Below, one piece after another: positions 1 through 7,469 of a stretch of 21,728 nucleotides of DNA. Under the pieces are notes generated by a model, which ran no database searches, was not told the origin of the DNA, and saw only the letters and a list, made by a program, of their open reading frames with translations. How positions within the stretch are numbered: the first letter of the stretch is position 1; each line of letters starts with the position of its first letter. Both the position numbers and the translations under genes were made by a program. The stretch covers positions 1 to 21,728 of the forward strand of contig CAYNTS010000035.1 in assembly GCA_964400495.1 (NCBI GenBank). The letters are read 5' to 3'. The stretch comes from CAYNTS01 sp964400495. GTDB taxonomy: Bacteria > Fidelibacterota > Marinisomatia > SCGC-AAA003-L08 > D37C17.

Positions 1-1
1 A

Positions 2-274
2 ATACCGTGGAATAGAGTGCCATTTTTCTCATGGATGCCAAAATGTATCCACATTAGATTTGCTAAAGCGAGAATCTATACTCGAAAGCAAATAGTGAAT
101 CTATTGGAAACCAATGGATTTTCTGTTGAAAAAGTGCATTATATTACAGCTCCAATGGATGTTATATCATTGAAACCTCTACAAACTTTTTTACGGAAAA
201 CAATTTTTAAAAATAATACTACTTCTATCCCTTTTTTATCCACAGCGATAATGGTTTTGGCTCGTAAAAAATAA
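2..274 (+). CDS. C-terminal fragment, possible SAM-dependent methyltransferase
   Basis: The frame is open from the left edge, so the gene begins outside the window and only about 90 residues are visible. The GTG at 17 is internal and should not be taken as the start. The visible part reads IPWNRVPFFSWMPK, then a basic stretch with RIYTRKQIVNLLETNGF, then VHYITAPMDV and a basic tail ending LARKK. A Tyr-Thr-Arg-Lys stretch followed by a helix and 'NGF', then a hydrophobic strand, resembles the end of class I methyltransferases (Methyltransf_11/25 type), where the last helix and strand pair follow the catalytic core. The SAM-binding motifs lie outside the window, so the reaction cannot be named. 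It could be another Rossmann-type protein. Confidence 0.5.
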   Translation: MPWNRVPFFSWMPKCIHIRFAKARIYTRKQIVNLLETNGFSVEKVHYITAPMDVISLKPLQTFLRKTIFKNNTTSIPFLSTAIMVLARKK

Positions 275-333
275 TTTGGGGAACATATTTATTAACCAAT
301 TCGTTTTCCTTCTATTGAAAATATGGAAAAATA

Positions 334-1215
334 ATGCGATATTTATTAATTTTGAGCCTTAGTTTGGGGTTTGTTTTTTCAGAAAATGATGATAACGATG
401 AAGATGATAGTAAACTACGAAACTTTGAATCATCTTTGGAAGAACAAGATGAAAACAAAAATTCAAATACTTCTTCCTCATCTAATAAATGTGATAATGA
501 TGATGAACATCCAATAATAACAGTATTTAAAATATTTGGGGGGTTGGGTGATATATTTGATAGAGATAATGACGGTGAACGAAAAAAATCAACCTCCTAC
601 TCAAGATCTAGAAAAAGAAATTCAGAATATCATGAGAAATTTGAACGCGAACCACAAATTTCATATCAACAATATCCATTTGCTGAAAGTGTTGGAGGGA
701 TTTTTGGGCAAAAATATGGTAAATCTACCATTATAATTCCGAGGATATCAACCCATTTAGTAGCTAATGATTTAACAGGCACTCAATATGGGGTAGATTT
801 TTTTCATAGAAAGTATGGTTTTTCTTTTAACTATTTACAATTTTCTGAAGATATCAACCCATCTGCTGAGTATTTATCTTTTACAGATATAAATTATAAT
901 TTTCATTTTACCAATTATTATAGGAATCCAAATACAAAACACGATTGGCAGGGACAAATTGGTATAAAAAGTATGCATGGCAACAATGATTATTATGGTC
1001 TCAATTTTGGGATAAAATACTTATACTTTACATATCCTGTACATTTTGGATTTTCCATGGGATATTCCCGTTTAAATGAAGGAAATATCTTTGAGTTTAA
1101 TCCTGAAATTAGTTACCATTTTGAACGACTTGAATTTACATTAGGTTATTCATTTATTAGAACTGAAACAGAGCATTTAGGTGGAGCAAAACTAAGTATT
1201 GGTTTATGGTTTTAA
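334..1215 (+). CDS. Exported acidic/Ser-rich protein with outer-membrane barrel-like C-terminus
   Basis: I do not recognise this 293-residue protein as a named family. Residues 1-16 (MRYLLILSLSLGFVFS) form a signal peptide. Residues 17-60 are very acidic and Ser/Asn-rich, with runs such as ENDDNDEDD and a poly-Ser tract. A basic Ser/Arg stretch follows at about 84-97 (KKSTSYSRSRKRN). From about 120 to the end the sequence alternates aromatic and polar residues in short segments separated by Gly/Asn turns. It ends in a terminal aromatic (IGLWF), the usual C-terminal signature of outer-membrane beta-barrels. The likely location is the outer membrane, with an unstructured charged N-terminal region in the periplasm. 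The ribosome site before the ATG is weak (atggaaaa). The next gene lies 75 bases downstream on the same strand. Confidence 0.7.
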   Translation: MRYLLILSLSLGFVFSENDDNDEDDSKLRNFESSLEEQDENKNSNTSSSSNKCDNDDEHPIITVFKIFGGLGDIFDRDNDGERKKSTSYSRSRKRNSEYHEKFEREPQISYQQYPFAESVGGIFGQKYGKSTIIIPRISTHLVANDLTGTQYGVDFFHRKYGFSFNYLQFSEDINPSAEYLSFTDINYNFHFTNYYRNPNTKHDWQGQIGIKSMHGNNDYYGLNFGIKYLYFTYPVHFGFSMGYSRLNEGNIFEFNPEISYHFERLEFTLGYSFIRTETEHLGGAKLSIGLWF

Positions 1216-1290
1216 TCAAAATGGAACCAATTCTTGGTAATTTAGTTCATTTAATATTAATTTAATCACTATAAAATAAGGGAAAACAGA

Positions 1291-1671
1291 ATGAAGAAAT
1301 TATTATTACTATCAATTATGATTGGGTTGTTTTTTGCAGAAAGTAGAAAAGAACATTCTTTTTTATCTGATATTCAGGTAAATGATCCACATATACAAAG
1401 GGAAATTGATATTATCCGCCAGCAATATATTGCTGAGTCAGATCAAATACGAGCAGAGTACCAACAAAAAATCGATGCTCTAAAAAAACAAAGACGGTCA
1501 GAAATAGAATCATTACAAGATGCATACAAAAATCGATTGAAAAACTTAAAGAATGAATATCCTGATGCGTTTAAGAAAAAACCTAAAGCTAGACCAATAA
1601 AAAGAGAACCTCAACCAAATAAGGTGAAAACTACAGCTCCTGTACCGGAGAAAAAGAGGTCTATCAAGTAA
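1291..1671 (+). CDS. Small exported coiled-coil protein
   Basis: This 126-residue protein starts with a signal peptide, MKKLLLLSIMIGLFFAES. Residues of about 30-90 are a continuous charged helix rich in Glu, Gln, Lys and Arg, with leucine or isoleucine at heptad-like spacing, so a coiled coil is likely. The last 35 residues are Lys/Pro-rich and basic (KKKPKARPIKREPQPNK and beyond). It has no Cys and no catalytic motif. Such a short periplasmic coiled coil with a basic tail could be a Skp-like chaperone or a peptidoglycan- or LPS-interacting spacer, but similarity to either is not evident. A good ribosome site, AAGGGA at 1278-1283, sits 7 bases before the ATG. Confidence 0.7.
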   Translation: MKKLLLLSIMIGLFFAESRKEHSFLSDIQVNDPHIQREIDIIRQQYIAESDQIRAEYQQKIDALKKQRRSEIESLQDAYKNRLKNLKNEYPDAFKKKPKARPIKREPQPNKVKTTAPVPEKKRSIK

Positions 1672-1686
1672 TATTCACTGCTTAAT

Positions 1687-1710
1687 GTTATAGTTTTGTA
1701 ACCATATAAT
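1687..1710 (+). promoter_or_regulatory. Candidate promoter/operator of the metal-uptake cassette
   Basis: Bases 1687-1702 read GTTATAGTTTTGTAAC, with inverted ends GTTA and TAAC 8 bases apart. A TATAAT hexamer follows at 1705-1710, immediately after the dyad and 14 bases before the TTG start of the His-rich gene. GTTATA/TATAAC half-sites recall Zur boxes of proteobacteria, but the spacing differs and there is no convincing -35 hexamer. Treat this as a hypothesis only. Confidence 0.25.
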
Positions 1711-1723
1711 ATTTTAATTTTGA

Positions 1724-2011
1724 TTGGTGGTACAATTACTTTATAAACTAAACTTAGTGTTTTTGATGATTGCAAATTTATTTATTGCAAACATTCATCA
1801 TACACATGATTATCATTCTTCTAAGGAAAATGAATCAAAAGAATGCCAAATTTGTAATCTAGTTAAGAGTCGAAATGACTTCTATGCAGATTTTCAAACA
1901 GATAGCATTGAAAACAACAAAGTCCAATATTTTTATGTGAATAATACTTCAGATAAAATTGAGTTTATTACAAATTCATTTTCCTTATCAAGAGCACCTC
2001 CTCTTTCATAG
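1724..2011 (+). CDS. Small His-rich, CxxC exported protein (DUF2946-like), metal cassette
   Basis: This is a protein of up to 95 residues with a hydrophobic N-terminal segment (LNLVFLMIANLFIANI), then the His cluster HHTHDYH, then CQIC, and a C-terminus ending RAPPLS. The order of a membrane or signal segment, a His cluster, a CxxC and a terminal R(A/G)PP motif is what I recall for small DUF2946-like proteins encoded beside copper or zinc systems. The His and Cys residues suggest metal binding outside the cytoplasm. The start is uncertain: a stop lies at 1721-1723, so translation begins at TTG 1724, GTG 1727 or ATG 1766, and none has a clear ribosome site. ATG 1766 would shorten the hydrophobic segment. 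It precedes the lipoprotein and TonB receptor genes on the same strand, which supports a metal-related role. Confidence 0.65.
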   Translation: MVVQLLYKLNLVFLMIANLFIANIHHTHDYHSSKENESKECQICNLVKSRNDFYADFQTDSIENNKVQYFYVNNTSDKIEFITNSFSLSRAPPLS

Positions 2012-2078
2012 TTAAAAACGCAATTTTCTAATACACAATTTTAATCAACTATAGATATTAATTAGTTACTGTCTAGTA

Positions 2079-2086
2079 GTTGCAAC
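2079..2086. promoter_or_regulatory. GTTGCAAC palindrome upstream of lipoprotein/TonB genes
   Basis: An 8-bp perfect palindrome lies 35 bases before the lipoprotein ATG, in the 110-base gap after the His-rich gene. It contains TTGCAA, which could overlap a -35 element. Because it sits ahead of a presumed metal-uptake pair it is a candidate half-operator for a Fur/Zur-type repressor. It is short and unconfirmed. Confidence 0.2.
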
Positions 2087-2121
2087 AATTTATATAGTTT
2101 ATATTTAAAGGAGAATTTATT

Positions 2122-2580
2122 ATGATTATTACTGCATTAAAACAAATTATGTTATCTTTGGCTGTTATTTTGACTGCTGTATCATGTAGTAATCCAACTG
2201 CTGCAGATGAGCATATTGACGCTGAGGGATTTGTTTTGGAAAACGAAAGTGGTGATGAGGTTTACAAAGAGTTCAAAGGTGAGATAACTGGTAATATCAC
2301 TATAAGTGTTGATGACACTCTTGCACTTTCAGTCCATTTTCTTGATAATGATGGAAATGAAATTGAACATGCAGAAGATGAAGACGGTGAGGAAAACGAA
2401 TTAGAGTTTACTGATTTTGACGCTAATATAATTTCAATTGAATTGGAAGAACATGAATCAGGGTTTGAGTTGGTTGGACTTAGTTCAGGAACGACATCTT
2501 TTGTTCTTTCATTAATGCATGAGGGACATTCAGATTATACATCTCAGCCAATTAGTGTAACTGTTGAACAAGTCAAGTAA
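2122..2580 (+). CDS. Acidic lipoprotein of the metal-uptake cassette
   Basis: This 152-residue protein has a lipoprotein signal peptide ending in the lipobox TAVSC, so the mature protein starts at about Cys22 and is anchored to a membrane. The mature part is strongly acidic, with stretches such as HAEDEDGEENE. It carries scattered histidines, including HESG and a terminal MHEGHSDYTS motif. The strand pattern (ITISVDDTLALSVHFLDNDGNEI ... VGLSSGTTSFVLSLMHEG ... PISVTV) looks like one Ig-like/BIG-type beta-sandwich. The acidic and His-rich surface next to a ZnuD-like receptor suggests metal capture or delivery. A strong ribosome site, AAAGGAG at 2107-2113, lies 8 bases before the ATG. The stop lies inside the start of the next gene (17-base overlap), so the two are translationally coupled. 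I know no named family for it. Confidence 0.75.
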   Translation: MIITALKQIMLSLAVILTAVSCSNPTAADEHIDAEGFVLENESGDEVYKEFKGEITGNITISVDDTLALSVHFLDNDGNEIEHAEDEDGEENELEFTDFDANIISIELEEHESGFELVGLSSGTTSFVLSLMHEGHSDYTSQPISVTVEQVK

Positions 2581-4804
2581 AGTAAAACGTTTACTTTTAA
2601 TTACTATAAGTCTGGGTAGTTTATTCGCTCAGACTTATAGTATATCTGGCTATGTCTTAGATTCTAAAACTAATGAACCAATAAAAAATGTAAACATATA
2701 TGTAATTGATGCTAATATTGGTACTATTACAAATACAGATGGATATTTTTTACTTACTATCAAAGAATATGATATTGAGAAAAATCTAGAGTTAAACATA
2801 AAAATGATAGGTTATGAACATAAAAGTTTTCATTTAGATTTATTAAACAATAAAATTGAATTAGGAAAAATATATTTAAAAATTAAATCGTTAGAATTAG
2901 AATCAGTCCATATACATTCACACAAAAATACTACAAACTTAATTTCTGATATCTCTTTAGGAGGTCAAAAGTTAAAGGAAAATATTACAGGCAATATTGC
3001 TACTTCTTTATCAAAACAATCCAACATTGGTGTGAGCTCATTTGGTTCAGTAACATCAAAACCAGTTTTAAGGGGATATTCTGGTGATAGATTTCTGCTA
3101 ACAAAAGATGGAAATAAAATTGGAGATTTATCTCAAACATCCATCGACCATGCAATATCATTAGATATGACTGAAGTGAGTAACATAGAAATTGTGCGGG
3201 GTCCAAAATCCTTGATTTTTGGGTCAAATGTAATAGGTGGTGTAATAAATACAAGTATGTTCGGTAACCCAAAGGTGAAAGTTGATAGGTTGTATTATAA
3301 AATCAATTTGGGAGGAGAATCTTATAACAACAGTTTCTTTAGTAGTTTAAATTTATATGTTCCTATAGAAGAAAATCAGTTGAACTTGCTACTAAATTAT
3401 AGAAATACTGGAACTCAAACAAGTCCAATTGGAAAGTTAGAAAATACATACTCAGAAACATCAAATTTGAAAGTGGGATATACTATCTATAAGAGAAATA
3501 ATTACCTCAATTTCATAATTGAAAATTATAATATGGATTATGGGATTCCACCTAGTTTAGAAGGTCATATTGATGGAGTGGATATTGTGTTAAGAAAAAA
3601 TTCTTTTCAGTTAAATTATCATCAAGATATTTCATTAAAATATTTCAATCAATTTGATGTTAAATATAATTTCATTGACTATGAACATAAAGAATTTGAA
3701 AACAATTTAGATTACTATTCAGTATTGTTGTCAAAGTATACCCATAACTTAAAATGTGAGTTTAAATCTTCAAATACTATTTTAGGTTCAGAGTTTAATA
3801 TTAAATATTTTGTGCCTGGTGGTTTTTATTGGACACCAAAAACAGATGAAATTGATGTATCAGGGTATGGTTTTCATAAAATTAAGTTTGATACTTTTGA
3901 CTTATTAGGTTCATTTAGAATGGGTTCTTTGTTAATGAATCCAGATGTTACGTATAATCCATCAAGTTTAATACCTGAAGAAGTAAGAAAAAGAAAGTTT
4001 GATTACTTTTCTTCATCAATCGGTATTAGAACAAATATAGATAAAATTGAAATTGATAGTTGGATTATGAATACAATGAAAGCACCTAGAATAGAAGAAT
4101 TGTATTCTGATGGTCCTCATCTTGGTACATACTCGTATGAAATAGGTGAACCAAATCTACAATTAGAAAAAATATATGGTATTGAGTCCTCTTTAAAATA
4201 TAACTCAAATTCTTTTAAAACTTCTCTAACTACTTTCTACAATTATAGTCCATATTATTATCAAATGGTCAAAATGGGAGAATGTGCAGAGGATTTTGTG
4301 CTTGGTGAATCCCATCCCTGTGAAGGGGAAGACTTTATTGAGTGGGGAAGCGGATCTTCTGGATGGTTGTATAAATATCATACAAAAGGGGTAAAATCAC
4401 TGACAAAAGGTTTAGAGTTTAACATAGGTTATTATTATAAAAACCTTAATGTCACTTACGATTTTTCATTAGTTAGAGGTGATGATTTAACAAATAATCA
4501 ACCACTAGCATATATTAATCCTGACAAACATATTTTAAAACTTGATTTTCAGTTTAGTTCATGGAATTATCAATTTAGGTTCTCTAAAATACATTCTCAA
4601 AATAGACTTGGAGAATTTGAGACATTTACTCCATCTGCATTTTTGATTGATTTAGTACTGGGATATAAGAAACAACATCATAGTTTTACAATTCAGGTTA
4701 ATAATATATTGAATAAAACATACTACAATCACTTGTCAAAGATCAAAAATATCATGCCAGAAGCAGGAAGAAATATCGTAGTAAATTATACGTATTATTA
4801 TTAA
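2564..4804 (+). CDS. TonB-dependent receptor, ZnuD-like (probable zinc/divalent metal uptake)
   Basis: This is a 746-residue outer-membrane receptor. A signal peptide (residues 1-22) is followed by a CarboxypepD_reg-like domain (about 26-112, SGYVLDSKTNEPIKNVNIYV ... NTDGYF). A His segment VHIHSH (115-120) and the plug (about 135-230) follow, then a barrel ending in an aromatic YTYYY. The plug reads PVLRGYSGDRFLLTKDG, then GDLSQTSIDHAISLD (187-201), then EIVRGPKSLIFGSNVIGGVIN. The D-x-S-x-x-S-x-DHA element and the later APRIEELYSDGPHLGTYSYE segment match what I know of ZnuD-type zinc receptors. Two Cys (near ECAEDF and HPCEG) may bridge an extracellular loop. The only start that keeps the signal peptide is TTG at 2564 (CTG at 2561 is also possible), inside the lipoprotein gene and without its own ribosome site. 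Zinc is inferred by family; cobalt or nickel is possible. Confidence 0.88.
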   Translation: MNKSSKVKRLLLITISLGSLFAQTYSISGYVLDSKTNEPIKNVNIYVIDANIGTITNTDGYFLLTIKEYDIEKNLELNIKMIGYEHKSFHLDLLNNKIELGKIYLKIKSLELESVHIHSHKNTTNLISDISLGGQKLKENITGNIATSLSKQSNIGVSSFGSVTSKPVLRGYSGDRFLLTKDGNKIGDLSQTSIDHAISLDMTEVSNIEIVRGPKSLIFGSNVIGGVINTSMFGNPKVKVDRLYYKINLGGESYNNSFFSSLNLYVPIEENQLNLLLNYRNTGTQTSPIGKLENTYSETSNLKVGYTIYKRNNYLNFIIENYNMDYGIPPSLEGHIDGVDIVLRKNSFQLNYHQDISLKYFNQFDVKYNFIDYEHKEFENNLDYYSVLLSKYTHNLKCEFKSSNTILGSEFNIKYFVPGGFYWTPKTDEIDVSGYGFHKIKFDTFDLLGSFRMGSLLMNPDVTYNPSSLIPEEVRKRKFDYFSSSIGIRTNIDKIEIDSWIMNTMKAPRIEELYSDGPHLGTYSYEIGEPNLQLEKIYGIESSLKYNSNSFKTSLTTFYNYSPYYYQMVKMGECAEDFVLGESHPCEGEDFIEWGSGSSGWLYKYHTKGVKSLTKGLEFNIGYYYKNLNVTYDFSLVRGDDLTNNQPLAYINPDKHILKLDFQFSSWNYQFRFSKIHSQNRLGEFETFTPSAFLIDLVLGYKKQHHSFTIQVNNILNKTYYNHLSKIKNIMPEAGRNIVVNYTYYY

Positions 4805-4832
4805 TTTTGACCAGATAAATATGCTAAATAGG

Positions 4833-7316
4833 TTAAGTTCCCATAATCCAGTTAACCACTATAACCACATCTAGCACATCAATATTGCTATCTTCATTAA
4901 CATCTGCAGAGTAAAGTAAACACTCATCATCGCTAGTATTTAAAATAATGTTAATAATTCGAAGGATATCCAAAACATCATGGTTTCCACTTTGGTCTAA
5001 ATCACCCAAACTCCAACCTGCACAAAAGGAGGATTCAATATTTAATGAAACTGGAATAACTACTTCTGGATTTTCAAAATCATTGGTAGAAAATACAATT
5101 TCAGAAACATAATCACCTTCAATTAATCCATTTGAATTAACGCCAATTACAAATTCTTCTGATTCATTTGGCAACAAAGTTCCAGAAAAAGATGAAATTT
5201 CTAACCAATCAGCACGCGGAGATAAATCAATGCTGAATTGATTTTCTACAAATGTGTTATTTATTGCCACCATATATCCAATTTCACCCGTTTCATTTTG
5301 GATACCAATTGTAGCCGAATTGATATCACCATCCATTTGGTGATAATTCAAATGAATAGTTCCACTTGGATACAGAACAAATTGAAAATTATAGGTTCCT
5401 TCCGTAGAACCACCACCTGCCCAATGAATAACATCATTAAACCAAATTACAACTCGTTCACTATTACTATGGTAACTAATTTCACCGCTCCCAGAAGAAT
5501 TACCCGTATTTGATGGATTCAAATCATCCCAAAAACCAAAAATTGCATTGTGTGGACCATCGGGATTTGGCAAACCTGTATTTTGCCACGCATCATTATC
5601 ATTACCAAAACCTATCCACCCATTTGCATTAACAATACAGGATGAAAAATCATTATCATAAAATGGAAACCCAAAATCAAAATCAACAGATTGAGTCGCT
5701 GATTGATCATTATGAGTAAATGTTAAAATCTCATCAATTCCATCAATATCTATCCAACCATAGTTCATACTTTCATAATGAGAATCCACAGCATGATATC
5801 CAAAGGGGTCAATTGAATATTCTAGGTCTGCCTCACCCATGTTCATAATCAGAATAGTTTCTGAGTCATTTTCATCGGAATCCATCGAAAATGAAAGTGA
5901 TTCAACATCAATAAATATTTCAGGACTATTTAATAAATTTGTAACCGATGAGAATGCATTTATTCGACCAAACCCTGTTTCAATATCAAAACCAGGTGTA
6001 CTTAAGTCATCAGCATTTGCTTGCATAATAAATCGAACTTGTTCTGGGGTCAAATAAGGAGCAATAGATAAAATTAATCCGCCAATCCCTGCTGCTTGTG
6101 GACAAGCTGATGATGTTCCATTGAAAGTTGAAGTATAACCACCCGACATGGTTATAGTGTTAATTCTAACACCAGGAGATAGAAAATCTAGATTACTTCC
6201 ATAATTACTTCCCCAATAGTTTTCACCATCACAAGACAATAAATTTTTCCGTTCATTGCATGGAGATAATGCGCCTACTGAAATGCTTCCATCATACCCA
6301 CTGGGGTAACTCACTGCACCATTATTATCATTTCCGGAAGCTGAAAACACTGTAGTCCCATTACTTTCAGCATAGCTTATTGCACTTTCAAAATAACTAA
6401 CATAGCCACCTCCACCCAAACTCATGCTAATTATATTAGCACCATTATCACTAGACCATGTTACTGCGTCTGCAATTTGCACATCATCACCAAATCCTTG
6501 AGCATCCAATACCTTTACTGGCATTACCAAGCAATCCCAACATACTCCAGCAATACCACTCCCATTATTCCCTTCGGCTGCTGCAATGCCAGCACATGAT
6601 GTCCCATGTCCATAATCATCAGAAGCATTAGAATCATTATTGATAAAATCATATCCCTCAATCAAACGACCAGCTAATTCTGAGTGATTATTAACACCTG
6701 TATCTAAAATTGCAATGATAATATCTTCACTTCCAGTGGTAATATCCCATGCTTGATCCGTATCGGTATCACAATCTGGAGTTCCGACATTTCCACCACC
6801 ATCACTTGATGCTTGTCCTGTATTATCATGTGCCCATTGGCTTGGATATGATGGATCATTTGGAACTAAATATGCATGATGTCTATATGCGGGTTCTATA
6901 CTAACTATATTGGGAATATTTCGTAATTCATCCATATAGCTATCAATTTCAATTGGAGTTTTAAATTCAATAACATAGTATTGATGAAGAGCATGTTGAT
7001 AGTGTAAATCAGTAAACTGACTATAATTCTTAAACAGTGGATTGAACTTATTTACATTGGCTAGAACTTCATTCCGTAAAATAAATGATATTTCGGATAT
7101 TTGCAATGGTAACTCATTTCCTAATTTTGGTGCAAAATAACTTTCAAATTGGATAACTAATTTTTGGTTTGAAACTACTTTACCTTGAAATTCAGTCCAA
7201 AATTTGGCATCATATTCAATATTAGGTTCCATTATTGAATCAGCAAATTGTTTAGATATCTCGGATGAAAATAATACTGTAGCAAAACAAAATAGTAGTG
7301 TAAATGTTCTTTTCAT
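4833..7316 (-). CDS. Secreted subtilisin-like (S8) protease with C-terminal dockerin
   Basis: This secreted serine endopeptidase has 827 residues from the chosen start. A signal peptide (MKRTFTLLFCFATVLFSS) and a propeptide of about 130 residues come first. The S8 fold carries the Asp of AILDTGVNNH (D205), the His of DDYGHGTSCAG (H237), the oxyanion Asn of SASGND (N329) and the Ser of FNGTSSACP (S402). A nidogen-like beta region follows (about 530-700), then an Ig-like strand region. The C-terminus is a dockerin-like pair of calcium loops, DLDQSGNHDVLD and DVNEDSNIDVLD. No T9SS sorting domain is present, so surface attachment may use the dockerin. A GTG at 7331 is in frame, but GAAAGGA at 7323-7329 lies 6 bases before ATG 7316 and decides the start. 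It is divergent from the PNGase F-like gene. Confidence 0.93.
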   Translation of the reverse strand: MKRTFTLLFCFATVLFSSEISKQFADSIMEPNIEYDAKFWTEFQGKVVSNQKLVIQFESYFAPKLGNELPLQISEISFILRNEVLANVNKFNPLFKNYSQFTDLHYQHALHQYYVIEFKTPIEIDSYMDELRNIPNIVSIEPAYRHHAYLVPNDPSYPSQWAHDNTGQASSDGGGNVGTPDCDTDTDQAWDITTGSEDIIIAILDTGVNNHSELAGRLIEGYDFINNDSNASDDYGHGTSCAGIAAAEGNNGSGIAGVCWDCLVMPVKVLDAQGFGDDVQIADAVTWSSDNGANIISMSLGGGGYVSYFESAISYAESNGTTVFSASGNDNNGAVSYPSGYDGSISVGALSPCNERKNLLSCDGENYWGSNYGSNLDFLSPGVRINTITMSGGYTSTFNGTSSACPQAAGIGGLILSIAPYLTPEQVRFIMQANADDLSTPGFDIETGFGRINAFSSVTNLLNSPEIFIDVESLSFSMDSDENDSETILIMNMGEADLEYSIDPFGYHAVDSHYESMNYGWIDIDGIDEILTFTHNDQSATQSVDFDFGFPFYDNDFSSCIVNANGWIGFGNDNDAWQNTGLPNPDGPHNAIFGFWDDLNPSNTGNSSGSGEISYHSNSERVVIWFNDVIHWAGGGSTEGTYNFQFVLYPSGTIHLNYHQMDGDINSATIGIQNETGEIGYMVAINNTFVENQFSIDLSPRADWLEISSFSGTLLPNESEEFVIGVNSNGLIEGDYVSEIVFSTNDFENPEVVIPVSLNIESSFCAGWSLGDLDQSGNHDVLDILRIINIILNTSDDECLLYSADVNEDSNIDVLDVVIVVNWIMGT

Positions 7317-7322
7317 GGTCAA

Positions 7323-7329
7323 TCCTTTC
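7323..7329 (-). promoter_or_regulatory. Ribosome binding site fixing the S8 protease start
   Basis: The minus strand reads GAAAGGA here, 6 bases before ATG 7316. An in-frame GTG at 7331 would place this site inside the coding sequence and add five residues (MKGLT) before the signal peptide, so the ATG is preferred. Confidence 0.75.
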
Positions 7330-7469
7330 ACATTAATTTGAGTAAAGTTTAGCAGGTTTTGTGGTTGAATAAATACTCTAAAATCGTATCAATATGTAAC
7401 GAGTTTGTAAACATAATAGTTTTTTGAAGATAATTTTTAGTAAATTGCATCTCAATTTTCGGAGCAGTT

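Noticed and set aside
1216..1290. Possible terminator ACCAA-TTC-TTGGT between the first two exported genes
   Set aside because: The stem is only 5 bp and AT-rich, with no T-run behind it.
7317..7469. Promoter pair in the gap between the divergent protease and PNGase F-like genes
   Set aside because: The gap is AT-rich with several poor -10-like hexamers, but no -35/-10 pair with good spacing stood out.
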